Below the pieces are notes generated by a model. That model was given only the letters and a program-made list of their open reading frames with translations, had not been told where the DNA came from and searched no databases. Of a stretch of DNA of 64,000 bases, positions 26,152 to 35,142 are shown in pieces. Each line of letters opens with the position of its first letter. Position 1 is the stretch's first letter. A program made the position numbers and the translations under genes. Source of the DNA: JAJFUE01 sp039683515 (lineage in GTDB: Bacteria; Sumerlaeota; Sumerlaeia; MVZB01); NCBI GenBank assembly GCA_039683515.1, contig JBDKRG010000030.1:1-64000 (forward strand), in the 5' to 3' direction.

Positions 26152-27999
26152 TCACCGCAGTCCCGCGTGCTCGTACAAAATCCGCCGGACTTCCTCGATC
26201 GTGCTGGGGTTGGACTGGCAGGAGTGGCCTGAGCGGACGACGAGCTCCGACTCCACCCCCTTGATGTGGGCGTCACGATACATGACGACGCCGTCGTCGC
26301 CGTCCTCGACGGGGCCGGAGCCCTTGACCGCAATGATCGAGTTCGCGCGCACGCCGGGGGCGACCGGCAACGCGTAGAGCGTCCTCAGGAACGGGCTTGA
26401 CCAGCTCATGTTGTCGACGGCGGTCGGGATCGAGATCGCGGTGCCCGCCGCGCTGGCCGGGTGGAGCGTGATCAGTTCCATGCCGACCTTCGTCATCGTC
26501 GCCGGCAGCGTGATGAACCGGCGCCCGATCTTGCCGATGATATTTTCGGCCATGTAGGCGCCCTGGTGCGGCGTCGAAATGAAGATCAGCCGCTTGACGA
26601 ACGGCAGGGGCTCGACGAACAGGCTGCGTTTCAAAATGTCCTTCGTGTAGGCGGTCAGCTTCACCTTTTCGAACGGATCGCGGCTGACCGTATCCCAGAA
26701 GCGGTTGCCGCTGCTGACGGCGGTCATCTTGGCGAGCAGGCCGCCCTGACTGTGGCCGATGACGACCATGTCGCGCAGGGCGGGATCCCGGCCGGCCGGA
26801 TCGAATTGGCTGACCGCCCGCTGCAAATCCTCGCGCAGATACATGGAGGACAGCGGGATCGGGTTGCCGCTGTTGTAAATGTAATACCAGAATTGATAAC
26901 GGGCGGCGATGGCCGGGTCGCTCACCAGTTCGTTGATCATTTCCGCCCAGCGGGCCGGGCTCGACGCCGTCCCGTGGACAAAGACCACCGGAATGCGGCC
27001 CGGCCGGTAGGGGCTGAGGAAATACAATGCGCCCGCGGTCTGTTTCCGCCCAAAGAGCATGAAGTCGCCCCGCCGAAACCCCGCGATTTCAAAATCCCAG
27101 ATCGGCGAGCCGTCGAGACTGTAGGCCAACGTCGCGCTGGGATCGGACTCCATCGGGACGGAGCGGCCGTCGACGACGAGCGTTGGGGAAACGTCGACGT
27201 CCACGATCTCCAGGCTCGCCGTGAGCCGCCCGTCTCGAATGGCGCGGCCGGGCTGCTGCAGGCGCATGAACGCCGTCAACGGCACCTTGGCCCCCGGCGG
27301 GATCCATTCGTCGGCCGCCTTGCCCGGCATCGGCTCGATCCGGGCGGAAACGGGAGCGCCGATTCCCGGCCGGCGGTAATGGTTGCGCAAGCCGCGGATT
27401 TTGAAATCCTCGACGGAAACGAAATGCGCAAGCCGATAGCCGTCGTAAGTCAGCTGCGCGCGGTCGGTCGTGACGTCCAGCCGGCCGAAAGGCAGGTCCA
27501 GCCGCCGGGAACTCAGGTCGAGCTCGCCGACGGCGTTAGTCTGAAGTCCGTTGAGGACGCCGCGGTTGTACAAATCCATGGCGAGCCGCAGGCGCGGATC
27601 GTACTGAAGCGGGTCGTTGGAACGATCTTCGGGAAAGAGGAAAAGATAGGCGTAAACCGCCGCCGCGAGGAAATAGCGCGCGTCGCCGGTGTGCTTGGCG
27701 TGAACATACGAGAGCTCGGCCAGGGCGAACAGGCGGTCCTGGTCGCCGGGCCCGCCGAGCCCCTTGTGAAGCTCGGCGAGCGTGCCGGCCGGGTCCTTCT
27801 TGAACTGGTCGCCCAGGCCCAGCCGCGCAAGCAACTGGCCCGAATAGGCGCTCGGCCGGTCGCTCGACAGGGCGCTGCGGGTCAGCTGGCGATACACGTT
27901 CTTCTCGTCCGCGGGCTTGACGCCGACCGGCGTGGCGCACCCCAAGACGCACAGAAATACGAGGCATGCCGTGGCGGCAAAGATTCTTCGGCCCATCAT
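26152..27999 (-). CDS. Alpha/beta-hydrolase lipoprotein
   Basis: The protein has 615 residues. The signal peptide ends in a lipobox (FLCVLGC), so it is membrane-tethered in the periplasm or outer membrane. The first 300 residues hold helical and beta-sandwich segments of unknown type. From about 320 the hydrolase appears: IPVVFVHGTASSPARW (oxyanion region), VIGHSQGGLLAK with the nucleophile Ser about 417, and a STPHQG segment. Of the two adjacent ATGs, the first overlaps the upstream DUF4105 stop (TGATG). The position after an Lnb-like membrane protein suggests a lipid or lipoprotein acyl substrate. Confidence 0.82.
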   Translation of the reverse strand: MMGRRIFAATACLVFLCVLGCATPVGVKPADEKNVYRQLTRSALSSDRPSAYSGQLLARLGLGDQFKKDPAGTLAELHKGLGGPGDQDRLFALAELSYVHAKHTGDARYFLAAAVYAYLFLFPEDRSNDPLQYDPRLRLAMDLYNRGVLNGLQTNAVGELDLSSRRLDLPFGRLDVTTDRAQLTYDGYRLAHFVSVEDFKIRGLRNHYRRPGIGAPVSARIEPMPGKAADEWIPPGAKVPLTAFMRLQQPGRAIRDGRLTASLEIVDVDVSPTLVVDGRSVPMESDPSATLAYSLDGSPIWDFEIAGFRRGDFMLFGRKQTAGALYFLSPYRPGRIPVVFVHGTASSPARWAEMINELVSDPAIAARYQFWYYIYNSGNPIPLSSMYLREDLQRAVSQFDPAGRDPALRDMVVIGHSQGGLLAKMTAVSSGNRFWDTVSRDPFEKVKLTAYTKDILKRSLFVEPLPFVKRLIFISTPHQGAYMAENIIGKIGRRFITLPATMTKVGMELITLHPASAAGTAISIPTAVDNMSWSSPFLRTLYALPVAPGVRANSIIAVKGSGPVEDGDDGVVMYRDAHIKGVESELVVRSGHSCQSNPSTIEEVRRILYEHAGLR

Positions 28000-29051
28000 C
28001 AACTGCTTCCTTCGGTGAATCGCCCCGGCAAGCCTTCCCGGATTCGATCGGAGAAATCGGCGGCGTCGCCCGCGGCCTTGGCGCGGTCGGTCACGTCGCT
28101 AAGCTTCCTTAATACAGGAAACGGCATGCTCGTGTCGACCATTCCCCGCTCGTAGCCGAGCTGGTCGATGCGGCCATTGGCCAGGATTCTCCAATCCCAG
28201 GCGCTCCCCTCGCCGACGTGGAGCACGTGGTGGCGGATCGAGGTGGTGCAGTTGTTGGTGAGGGCGTTGTACCACCTCGGCGTCCCGGCCATGCGGTTGA
28301 CTTCCTTCAGGTAGTCGAGCAGGATCGCGCGCGCGGCGGCCGGCTTGGCCCGCGTGCGGTAGAGGTAGACGCGCTCGCCGCGGAAATTCGTGCGCAGCCG
28401 GACGACGTCGCGCTCGTCGGCGACGACGTAATACAGCTCGTACTGGCGGAACAGGCCGCGGATCGCCGAGTAGAATTCCCCCTGTTCCTTGCGGGTTTCG
28501 ATCGAGATCGCCAGCGGCGGGCCGTCCTCGAATTCCCAGCTTGCGATCGTGTGCGCGATCAGCGCCGGACCCCAGTAGCTGATGAACATGTCGACGCCGC
28601 GCAGCTTGTTCAGGTCATACGTCCGCTTCTCCCAGCGCCCGGTGTAGTCGGTCTCGCTCCGGTAGTCGAAGTTGCGGACGTTCTCGATCGTCAGCGTGTC
28701 GCCGCCGATCGTGGCATGCGCGACGCGGGCCACGTCGGGCTGCCAGTCGCGGTCGTTGCGCGGCGGGATCAGGTTCCACCAAACGATCACGGCGGCGACG
28801 AGCGCAAACGCGGCACAAGCCGCGCGCCGGACCGGCCGCAGCTTGTGGAAGAAACCCGCGCACAGCCCGACGAACCCGACCACGAGCAGGCCGGCGAGCC
28901 AGCCGCGGCGCGAGCCGTCGAACCACAGCGCGCCGATCGCCCAAAGGCCCGCGATCGCCAGAAACGCCCAAGCGAGCGCCATGCCGGCGAACTTCGCGAC
29001 CCGGCGCGCATGGCGAATCCAGCGCGGGATTCTCCGGCGGAGCGGGGCCAT
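27999..29051 (-). CDS. DUF4105 (Lnb-like) membrane protein
   Basis: The protein has 350 residues. Three membrane segments lie at about 24-44, 51-69 and 74-93, followed by an extracytoplasmic domain with the DUF4105 pattern: NVRNFDYRSE, SYWGPALIAHTIASWEF (His 167) and YNALTNNCTTSIR (Cys 268). In Gram-positive bacteria the same domain is found in Lnb, which moves an acyl chain within lipoproteins; a Cys/His pair is consistent with that chemistry. Function here is an inference. It overlaps the stop of the kinase gene by one base (TAATG) and the start of the hydrolase by one base. Confidence 0.82.
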   Translation of the reverse strand: MAPLRRRIPRWIRHARRVAKFAGMALAWAFLAIAGLWAIGALWFDGSRRGWLAGLLVVGFVGLCAGFFHKLRPVRRAACAAFALVAAVIVWWNLIPPRNDRDWQPDVARVAHATIGGDTLTIENVRNFDYRSETDYTGRWEKRTYDLNKLRGVDMFISYWGPALIAHTIASWEFEDGPPLAISIETRKEQGEFYSAIRGLFRQYELYYVVADERDVVRLRTNFRGERVYLYRTRAKPAAARAILLDYLKEVNRMAGTPRWYNALTNNCTTSIRHHVLHVGEGSAWDWRILANGRIDQLGYERGMVDTSMPFPVLRKLSDVTDRAKAAGDAADFSDRIREGLPGRFTEGSS

Positions 29052-30196
29052 TATGCCTCCGGCAGCTCGATCCAGAATGTGGTGCCCTTGCCGGGCGCCG
29101 ATTCGAAGTCGACCTTGCCGCCCAGGTAGCGCTCGCCGAACAGCTTCATGCTGTAGGTGCCGATGCCGCGCCCCTTTTCGGCCTTCGTGCTAAAGGATCG
29201 CTTGAAGAGCTGGAGCTGCACCTGCTCCGGGATCACCCCCGGGTTGGAGACCAGGAAAACCGGCCGGCCGTCGCGGCGCCGGTATTCGACGCGGACGGTC
29301 TCGCCTTCCTGGACGGCCTCCAGCGCGTTCTTGGTCATGTTCGTGATGATCCGCTCGAGGAGCGTCGGGTCGGTCGAAATTTCCTCCCGGCCGTCGACGG
29401 GGGCGATTTCGACGTTCTTGCCCCTGGCGACCGTATGGGCCTCGAAGATGGCGCGGATCGAGTCGAGCATCTGGCCGACGTTGATCGGCTGTTTGTCGAG
29501 CGAGAGGGTTCCGTTCTCGGCTTCGAGGAGGCGGCGCTGGTCCTCGATTTCCTGCTTGAGCCGGCGCGTCAGGACGAGGATGCGCTGGGCCGCCTCCTTC
29601 GGGTCGAGGCTGTCGATCGTCTGCATCAGGCTGCTCCAGCCCATCAGGCCGCCGACCGTGTTCAGGATGTCGTGGAAGAACGTGCGCTCGAGGGCCTGGC
29701 GCCGCTTGTCGCCGCTGATGTCGTGGAACGTCAGGACCGTGAAGTCGTGCTGGCCGACACGGATCGGCGTGGCCCGCACCCGGAACTCGAGCGCCTCCTC
29801 GTTGTCGCCGTGGCGGACGGTGGCGAGGCATTCCTTCGTGACCGGCTCGCCGCTCGCCTGGCTGGACAGAATCGAGATCACCGCGCCGCAGGTGACGCAG
29901 TTCTTCGACGTGCCGCAGCCGCCGGGGGCCGAGGCCGCATGGATGCAGTTCAGGATTTCGCCGGGGCGCGCGCCGACGAGGCACTCCGGGTTTTCGATCC
30001 TGAGGTCGGAGAGCAGCTGGCGGTTCATCGCCAGGACCTGCCGCTGCGGGTTGAGGATCATCAGGTAGCCGTCGATCGATTCCAGGACCGCCGCGAACAG
30101 CGGGTTTTCCTGGACGAACCGGCTCATGTCGGCCACTTCGGCCGGCGACGCCCTCTCCGCGGGGGCGAACCATGTCGACACGCTTTCCTCTTCCAT
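29051..30196 (-). CDS. Cysteine-rich PAS histidine kinase
   Basis: The protein has 381 residues and is soluble. Residues 28-165 form a PAS domain carrying an inserted Cys cluster: C84, C94, C100 and C103 (CIHA, GGCG, NCVTCG). Then comes a short kinase core: H-box at H175 (RTFFHDILNTVGG), N-box NMTKNALEA and G-box KGRGIGTYSMK. Four spaced Cys in the PAS loop suggest a metal or iron-sulfur redox sensor; this is inferred. It heads the coupled kinase-DUF4105-hydrolase operon, with no response regulator beside it, so its partner is elsewhere. Confidence 0.88.
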   Translation of the reverse strand: MEEESVSTWFAPAERASPAEVADMSRFVQENPLFAAVLESIDGYLMILNPQRQVLAMNRQLLSDLRIENPECLVGARPGEILNCIHAASAPGGCGTSKNCVTCGAVISILSSQASGEPVTKECLATVRHGDNEEALEFRVRATPIRVGQHDFTVLTFHDISGDKRRQALERTFFHDILNTVGGLMGWSSLMQTIDSLDPKEAAQRILVLTRRLKQEIEDQRRLLEAENGTLSLDKQPINVGQMLDSIRAIFEAHTVARGKNVEIAPVDGREEISTDPTLLERIITNMTKNALEAVQEGETVRVEYRRRDGRPVFLVSNPGVIPEQVQLQLFKRSFSTKAEKGRGIGTYSMKLFGERYLGGKVDFESAPGKGTTFWIELPEA

Positions 30197-30271
30197 GACG
30201 GGCCTCCTGTTGCCACGCGGCCGGCCGCGGTTTTCGGTCCGGATCCCCGGTTGTTTCCGAATATTGGATAA

Positions 30272-31963
30272 TCACTCCCATAAATCATAAGATGAACGAA
30301 GCGGCCGATGCAATTGAGATCGGCGGCCGAGCAATTCCCCGTCAAACGCGCCGATCCAGCCCGGCCCCGGCGAAAGCGCCTGGACTTTGACGTCGCCGGC
30401 CTTGACCCCGCCGGCCGCCAGGCGGCGCCGATAGCTGTCGACGGCGTCGCGCGCGATTCGGAAAATCCGCACGGGTTCGAGTTGCGACAGCCCGCGCGCG
30501 TGCGCGTAATGGTAATTCCGGCCCAGCCCCGCCTCCATGAGTCCCGCGATCCGTTCGTAGTCGGGCTCCGGGCCGGCGGCGGGTTGCATGAACAAGACGT
30601 AGCCGGCGCGGTCGCCGTCGCGGTGCGGGGCGAGCATGGCGAACTCGAAGCGAGCCCCGATTTCGCGCTCGACGCCGCGGATGCAGGACTCGACGTGGCG
30701 GGCATTGAGCTTCTCGCCGACGATGTCGGAGACCAGGTTGTCGCGGCCGAGGAATTCCAGGCAGGGAGCCCGGTTGAAGAACCCGGTCACGCGCACCACG
30801 TCGTGGAGGCGGTAGCGGTAGAGTCCGCCGGCCGTCGTCAGCACGACGCCGTATTCGTGCCCCGGCTCGACTTCCCACGTTCGGCGGATTTCGCCCGTCA
30901 CCGCATCGATGAATTCGAAATAGTGGGACCGCACGGCGCAGACTTTCCGCCCGCTTGCGCCCAGCGGAATCGAGACGATCCCCTCGGTCGCCGCCAGGCC
31001 CTTGCCCTGAATGGCGGCGCGGGGGAACAAGGCCGCCAGCTCGGAGCGCCAGGGCTCCGAGTTCCCGTCCGTCCAGCAGCTGATGACCCGCAGTTTCGGC
31101 CATAACGCCTGCGCGCAGCCACGGTCGCCGGGATCGAGCCGCGCAAGCCGCCGCGCCCGCGCGGGACTCGGCGCAAGGCACCCCTCCAGTCGCCGGCGCA
31201 GGTCGGGATCGAGCCTGAGGCCGACGCCGATCGAGCCGGTCCCGATGTCGCGCGCGATCGAACCGAAATGGCGCGGCAGGGCCCCGAGCAGCGCCGTCAT
31301 GAACGAGGGGTGCCACACGGAAACGAGCCGCAGGTTCTCCTCGCGGCAGAGGAACAGGAGCGTCAGGTACTCGAAGGCATCGTGATCCGCGACGCGCGCG
31401 ATTTCGGGCGGGACGGCGAACAACGCGCGGGCCAGCCGGCGCTGCACGACGCCCAGGTACTCGGCGTCATCGGCAAACCCGATCCGCACCCGGCTTCGGC
31501 CGTCGCCCCCGCAGGGCGTCGACGGGCTGATCGACCAGTACTGGCGCCCGAAAAGCACCGACGGGAACGCGAGATACATGGATGCGATCCAGGGGTCGAT
31601 GGCCGCCCGGAACTGGCCGGCCAGGCCTTTCGTGCACGGGATCAACTTGGTGGCCGCCGTCGAGCCGCTCGTCGGCTGAAGCAGTTCGACCCGCTCGCGG
31701 GTGAGAACCGAGTCGCGGCCGGCCTTGATCGCCTCGATGAACTCCGCGTAATCCTCGTAATCGCTCAGCGGCACCGACTGAAAGTCCCCGAGGCTGTTTC
31801 GCCGGCCGAACCCGGTTGCGCGATTGCGCCGGATCGTCCGCGCGAGGAGCGACTGCTGGGCCCGCCTGACGCCGCGGGTCGCCAGGACGAATGCCGCCCA
31901 CCCCGGCAGGCAGCTCAGCAGCCAGACGAGATTCGCGAACAGGACGCGGAGCCGGCCGGCCAT
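30272..31963 (-). CDS. GH3-family acyl-adenylate amido synthetase-like protein
   Basis: The protein has 563 residues. GH3 landmarks: LQPTSGSTAATKLIPCT (ATP-binding motif 1), a YWSISP segment, CWTDGNSEPW, LAATEGIVSIPLG (motif 2), YEFGVVLTT-type strand (here YGVVLTTAGGLYRYRLHDVVRVTGF, motif 3) and DIVGEKLNA. The C-terminal 120 residues are the mobile domain. In plants GH3 enzymes conjugate amino acids to jasmonate or auxin through an acyl-AMP; bacterial relatives are uncharacterised. An N-terminal hydrophobic segment is present. It is the last gene of the radical SAM operon, one base after the upstream gene. Confidence 0.88.
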   Translation of the reverse strand: MAGRLRVLFANLVWLLSCLPGWAAFVLATRGVRRAQQSLLARTIRRNRATGFGRRNSLGDFQSVPLSDYEDYAEFIEAIKAGRDSVLTRERVELLQPTSGSTAATKLIPCTKGLAGQFRAAIDPWIASMYLAFPSVLFGRQYWSISPSTPCGGDGRSRVRIGFADDAEYLGVVQRRLARALFAVPPEIARVADHDAFEYLTLLFLCREENLRLVSVWHPSFMTALLGALPRHFGSIARDIGTGSIGVGLRLDPDLRRRLEGCLAPSPARARRLARLDPGDRGCAQALWPKLRVISCWTDGNSEPWRSELAALFPRAAIQGKGLAATEGIVSIPLGASGRKVCAVRSHYFEFIDAVTGEIRRTWEVEPGHEYGVVLTTAGGLYRYRLHDVVRVTGFFNRAPCLEFLGRDNLVSDIVGEKLNARHVESCIRGVEREIGARFEFAMLAPHRDGDRAGYVLFMQPAAGPEPDYERIAGLMEAGLGRNYHYAHARGLSQLEPVRIFRIARDAVDSYRRRLAAGGVKAGDVKVQALSPGPGWIGAFDGELLGRRSQLHRPLRSSYDLWE

Positions 31964-31964
31964 G

Positions 31965-32690
31965 TCACTCCTCCCAGGCCACCCGGGCGCGCTCGATGAC
32001 GCGCCAGGCGCGGCGGTTCAGGTTGGGCCGCGAGATCTCGGCGATGCAGGCCAGCTCGTCGCCGCCGGCGTAGCCGGGATTGCGTTCGAGGAAAAACCGG
32101 ACGTGCGGGTCGAGCCGGCGCCCCGGCGGGATCGCGCACATCTGCGGGTTGAGCCGGTCGCCGCGGCCGTTGAGCCGCACCAGCCCGCGCCCGGCGTCGA
32201 AGGCGTTCCCGAACTTGTGCGTGGCGATCGCCCGGAGCAGCTCGGCATCCTCCGGCCCGGCCGCGCCGGCGTGGTCCGGATAAAACCGATTGAAGAAAAC
32301 CGGCAGGAACCGGTAGGTGCGGTAGCCCTTCGAAATGAGAAACCAGTGCAGGGGCCTGCCGGGGAAGTCGCGCATCAGCCTGAGCATGAAATGGCCGAAA
32401 CCGCCGGCAAGCTGGCTGTCGCGCCAGTGCTCGCGGTCGACGATCGTGTCGCCGCTGAAGAGAAAAACGCGATCCTCGCCCAGCGCGCGGAGCGGGATGA
32501 CCTGGAGCGTCGAGAACCCGACGATCTCCACCCCCTCGCGCAGGAGGATGACCCAGTCCTTTTCGCTCATGTCGCGGCCGAACACGTCGCGGCGGGAGTT
32601 GCAGAAATAACGGCGATGCAGCGCGAACATGCGCTCCCGCTCATCGTCGGCGATGCGCGCCGTGGCCGTGATCGAACAGGTGGGGGGCAC
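31965..32690 (-). CDS. GNAT-like putative acyltransferase
   Basis: The protein has 241 residues, with a GTG start and AAGGA eight bases upstream. It has a GNAT-like early part (MFALHRRYF, VILLREGVEIVGFSTLQVIPL) and a VFLFSGDTIVDREHWRDSQLAGGFGHFMLRLMRDFPGRPLHWFLISKGYRTYRFLPVFFNRFYP core in which the order of strand, arginine loop and helix is preserved though the RxxGxG motif is not obvious. I regard it as a divergent acyl-CoA acyltransferase. It lies between another GNAT-like gene and the GH3 gene, so an acyl-transfer step is likely. Confidence 0.55.
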   Translation of the reverse strand: MPPTCSITATARIADDERERMFALHRRYFCNSRRDVFGRDMSEKDWVILLREGVEIVGFSTLQVIPLRALGEDRVFLFSGDTIVDREHWRDSQLAGGFGHFMLRLMRDFPGRPLHWFLISKGYRTYRFLPVFFNRFYPDHAGAAGPEDAELLRAIATHKFGNAFDAGRGLVRLNGRGDRLNPQMCAIPPGRRLDPHVRFFLERNPGYAGGDELACIAEISRPNLNRRAWRVIERARVAWEE

Positions 32691-32710
32691 TTCGTCAATC
32701 CTTGTCCGGT

Positions 32711-33805
32711 TTACAACGAGGCCGGTTCCAGGTGCGGGATCCTCGCCGGATCGAGCCGCTTCACGAAATCCAGGCCGTCGTCCCAGCAGACCAGGTAAAG
32801 CCGGCTGACGTATCGAAACGCCCGAAAATCGCGGACCGCGGCCGCCAGCGGATCCCGCTCGTGCAGGCCGTAAAGCAGAAACTGGTTGTCGCCGTCGCGG
32901 TGCTCGGCGCGGATCCGCCCGAGGAGCGCGCGCATGACCCCGGGATCATCGTCGCGGACGCAGGCAAACGCAACGTAAACCGAATTCAGGCTCCGGCCCG
33001 CGGCCGGGAGCCCGCGAAAACCGGCGAACCGCAGCAGGGCGCTCAAAACCGGCCGGGCGAACCGGATCGGCGGGGCATAGCCCCGGACGATGACCTGCTT
33101 GAACGCGCGCTGATCCCATGCGGCGGCGACGCCGAGGATTTTGCCCGCCTTAAGCGCAACGCGGAAATCGCCCAGGCTCAGCCCACGGAGGTAATCGCCG
33201 CCGAAATCGCCCGCCTCGAGAACGGGAAAGAACTGCCGGCGGCGGCCGAACTCGCCCAGAAATCCCAGAATCGGCTCCGGGCCGATTTCGTCGCCGCGCC
33301 GGATCTCGACCCCCGCGCCCGGCCGCGGCGCTCCCCCGCCCCGCAGGCAAATGGCGTGGGTGATGTAGCGGCCCCGGTCGAGGTAGTGCGGCAGGCCGGC
33401 CCGTCCGCTGGCCAGCAGCCGCCGCGCATGGCTGTTTTCCTCAACGATGGTCGTCAGATACGCCGGCGCCGGGTCGGCCTCGTGCAGCCGCCGCAGGGCG
33501 GCGTAGCCGCGCGCCAGCCACGGCCCGCCGCGCGCGCCGGGATGCAGCCGCAGGCCGCCCAGGTAGCCGAAATCCATCCTTTCGCCGTTGACCCACAGCG
33601 GCTTGACGCTGCGGCAGCCCATGCCGACGACCCGGCCGCCGGCCTCCGCAATCATCACCTGGTTCGTCTTGCCCTGCACGCCGATGGCATGGAAGAAATC
33701 GGGTTCGCGGCCGAACGCGAGCCTCACCCAACCCGGCATGGCGGAGCCGCCCAGCAGCTCGCGTAACCGGGGTTCGTCGCCGTGTTCGGCCGGCCGGATC
33801 GTCAC
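32711..33805 (-). CDS. GNAT-family acyltransferase, two-domain
   Basis: The protein has 364 residues. I choose a GTG at 33805, which overlaps the upstream radical SAM stop in GTGA; the longer frame runs inside that gene. The first half is a GNAT domain: VTIRPAEHGDEPRLRELL, MIAEAGGRVVGMGC, FGYLGGLRLHPGARGGPWLARGY (the acyl-CoA loop region) and EENSHARRLLAS. The second half repeats the pattern more weakly (IRRGDEI, GVAAAWDQR, and a third block around YVAFACVRDDDPGVMRALLGRI), like tandem-GNAT proteins. The substrate is unknown; its place suggests N- or O-acylation in the same pathway as the GH3 enzyme. Confidence 0.72.
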   Translation of the reverse strand: MTIRPAEHGDEPRLRELLGGSAMPGWVRLAFGREPDFFHAIGVQGKTNQVMIAEAGGRVVGMGCRSVKPLWVNGERMDFGYLGGLRLHPGARGGPWLARGYAALRRLHEADPAPAYLTTIVEENSHARRLLASGRAGLPHYLDRGRYITHAICLRGGGAPRPGAGVEIRRGDEIGPEPILGFLGEFGRRRQFFPVLEAGDFGGDYLRGLSLGDFRVALKAGKILGVAAAWDQRAFKQVIVRGYAPPIRFARPVLSALLRFAGFRGLPAAGRSLNSVYVAFACVRDDDPGVMRALLGRIRAEHRDGDNQFLLYGLHERDPLAAAVRDFRAFRYVSRLYLVCWDDGLDFVKRLDPARIPHLEPASL

Positions 33806-35142
33806 GGCTGTTCCTCCACGCCGAGCGGCATCCCCTGGCGCCCGGCGGCGTCGCGCCCCGACAGCAGGTTCGACCAGAAATAAATCAGCGCCAGGGCGGG
33901 CGTGTTGCAGTTGCCGCGCAGGTTCAGCGCCCTGCCGAGGACGCGCGGCCACGCGTAAAACCACCGCCGCGCCCGGAAACAGGCGTCGGCCAGCTCACGC
34001 GCCGAAGCATCGCCGGGCCGAAACGCCAGGTCGCCGAACCGGTAATCGGGCCCCAGCCACCAGTCGTTCCGGACCAGGCGCTTGTCGTCGCGCAGGCGCC
34101 GAAACAGGGGCGTTCCGGGAAACGGGACGAGGTGGTTCATCGCCGCGAAGAATAGCCGCTGCCGCTGCGCAAACGCCGCGGTCGTGCGGATCGTCTCCGG
34201 CGTGTCGCCGTCGTAGCCGAAAATAAAAGTCCCGTAGACGGCCAGCTTGTGCCGGCGAAACCGGGCGATGGCTTTCTCGTACGATTCCGCCGGCGCGCCG
34301 CCCAGCCCCTTGCCCGCGGTGGCCGGGCTCCCCGCGCGCAGCGACTCGAAACCGACCAGCACGCCGAGGCAGCCGCTGCGCCGCATCGCGGCGAGAAACG
34401 GCTCGTCGGCCGCGACGTGGACGCTGATCTGGCCGACCCAGCGGATGCCCAGCGGCTCGATCGTCTCGAACAGGCTGAGCGCGCGGGCGCGGTCGACGGC
34501 GAGATTGTCGTCGACGAAAAAGACGCTCCCGCGGCCGAGCCGCCCGATCTCCTCGGCCACGTCGCCGACCGGCCGGGCCGAATAGGTGCGGTTGAAGAAC
34601 GCGCTGATCGAGCAGAAATCGCAGCGGTGCCGGCAGCCGCGACCGGTCTCGACCAGGGCCAGATCCATGTAGCGCTTGCCGGCGAAAATCGACCGGTCCG
34701 GAAGGATGCCGGCCAGATCCGGCCGGCGCCCCGATTCGTACCGGGGCGCGAGGCGTCCGCGGCTGAAGTCGTCCAGCAGGCGCGGCCAGGTTTCCTCGGC
34801 TTCGCCGATCACGATGGCGTCGGCGTGCGGCGCGGCGTCCCCGGGCGCCAGCGTCGGGTGGAATCCGCCCATCACGACCGGCACGCCGCGCCGGCGGAAC
34901 CGTTCGGCGATCTGGTAGGCGCGCCGGGCCGTGTAGGTTTCAACGCTGATCGCGGCCAGGTCCGTCGGCTCGTCGTACGGGATCGCCTCCAGCCGGTCGT
35001 CGTAAAACGCCCTCCGCCACGGCTCCGGCGTGAGCGCGGCGAGCTGGGCGATGGCCAGCGGCTCCATCAGCCAGGTGCGCGGGTAGCCCTGGCCCGCGCG
35101 CCTGCCGACGCACGGCATCACGAATGTGACCCGCGGCGTCAT
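33802..35142 (-). CDS. Cobalamin-type radical SAM enzyme
   Basis: The protein has 446 residues. Residues 1-130 are a B12-binding-like Rossmann domain (VTFVMPCVG, AAISVETYTARRAY, VPVVMGGFHPTLAP, ADAIVIGEAEETWP). The radical SAM cluster is C170-x3-C174-x2-C177 (CRHRCDFC). Later motifs include FFVDDNLAVD, LVGFESL and FIFGYDGDTPE. This layout is seen in HpnP/HpnR/BchE-type methylases and cyclases. Start and stop overlap both neighbours (ATGA upstream, GTGA downstream), giving tight coupling. No DxHxxG cobalamin signature is visible, which is common in this family. Confidence 0.92.
   Translation of the reverse strand: MTPRVTFVMPCVGRRAGQGYPRTWLMEPLAIAQLAALTPEPWRRAFYDDRLEAIPYDEPTDLAAISVETYTARRAYQIAERFRRRGVPVVMGGFHPTLAPGDAAPHADAIVIGEAEETWPRLLDDFSRGRLAPRYESGRRPDLAGILPDRSIFAGKRYMDLALVETGRGCRHRCDFCSISAFFNRTYSARPVGDVAEEIGRLGRGSVFFVDDNLAVDRARALSLFETIEPLGIRWVGQISVHVAADEPFLAAMRRSGCLGVLVGFESLRAGSPATAGKGLGGAPAESYEKAIARFRRHKLAVYGTFIFGYDGDTPETIRTTAAFAQRQRLFFAAMNHLVPFPGTPLFRRLRDDKRLVRNDWWLGPDYRFGDLAFRPGDASARELADACFRARRWFYAWPRVLGRALNLRGNCNTPALALIYFWSNLLSGRDAAGRQGMPLGVEEQP

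Noticed and set aside
32711..33964. Longer 417-residue form of the two-domain GNAT protein
   Set aside because: The extra 53 residues lie inside the upstream radical SAM gene and are Arg/Ala-rich; the GTG overlapping its stop is the better start.
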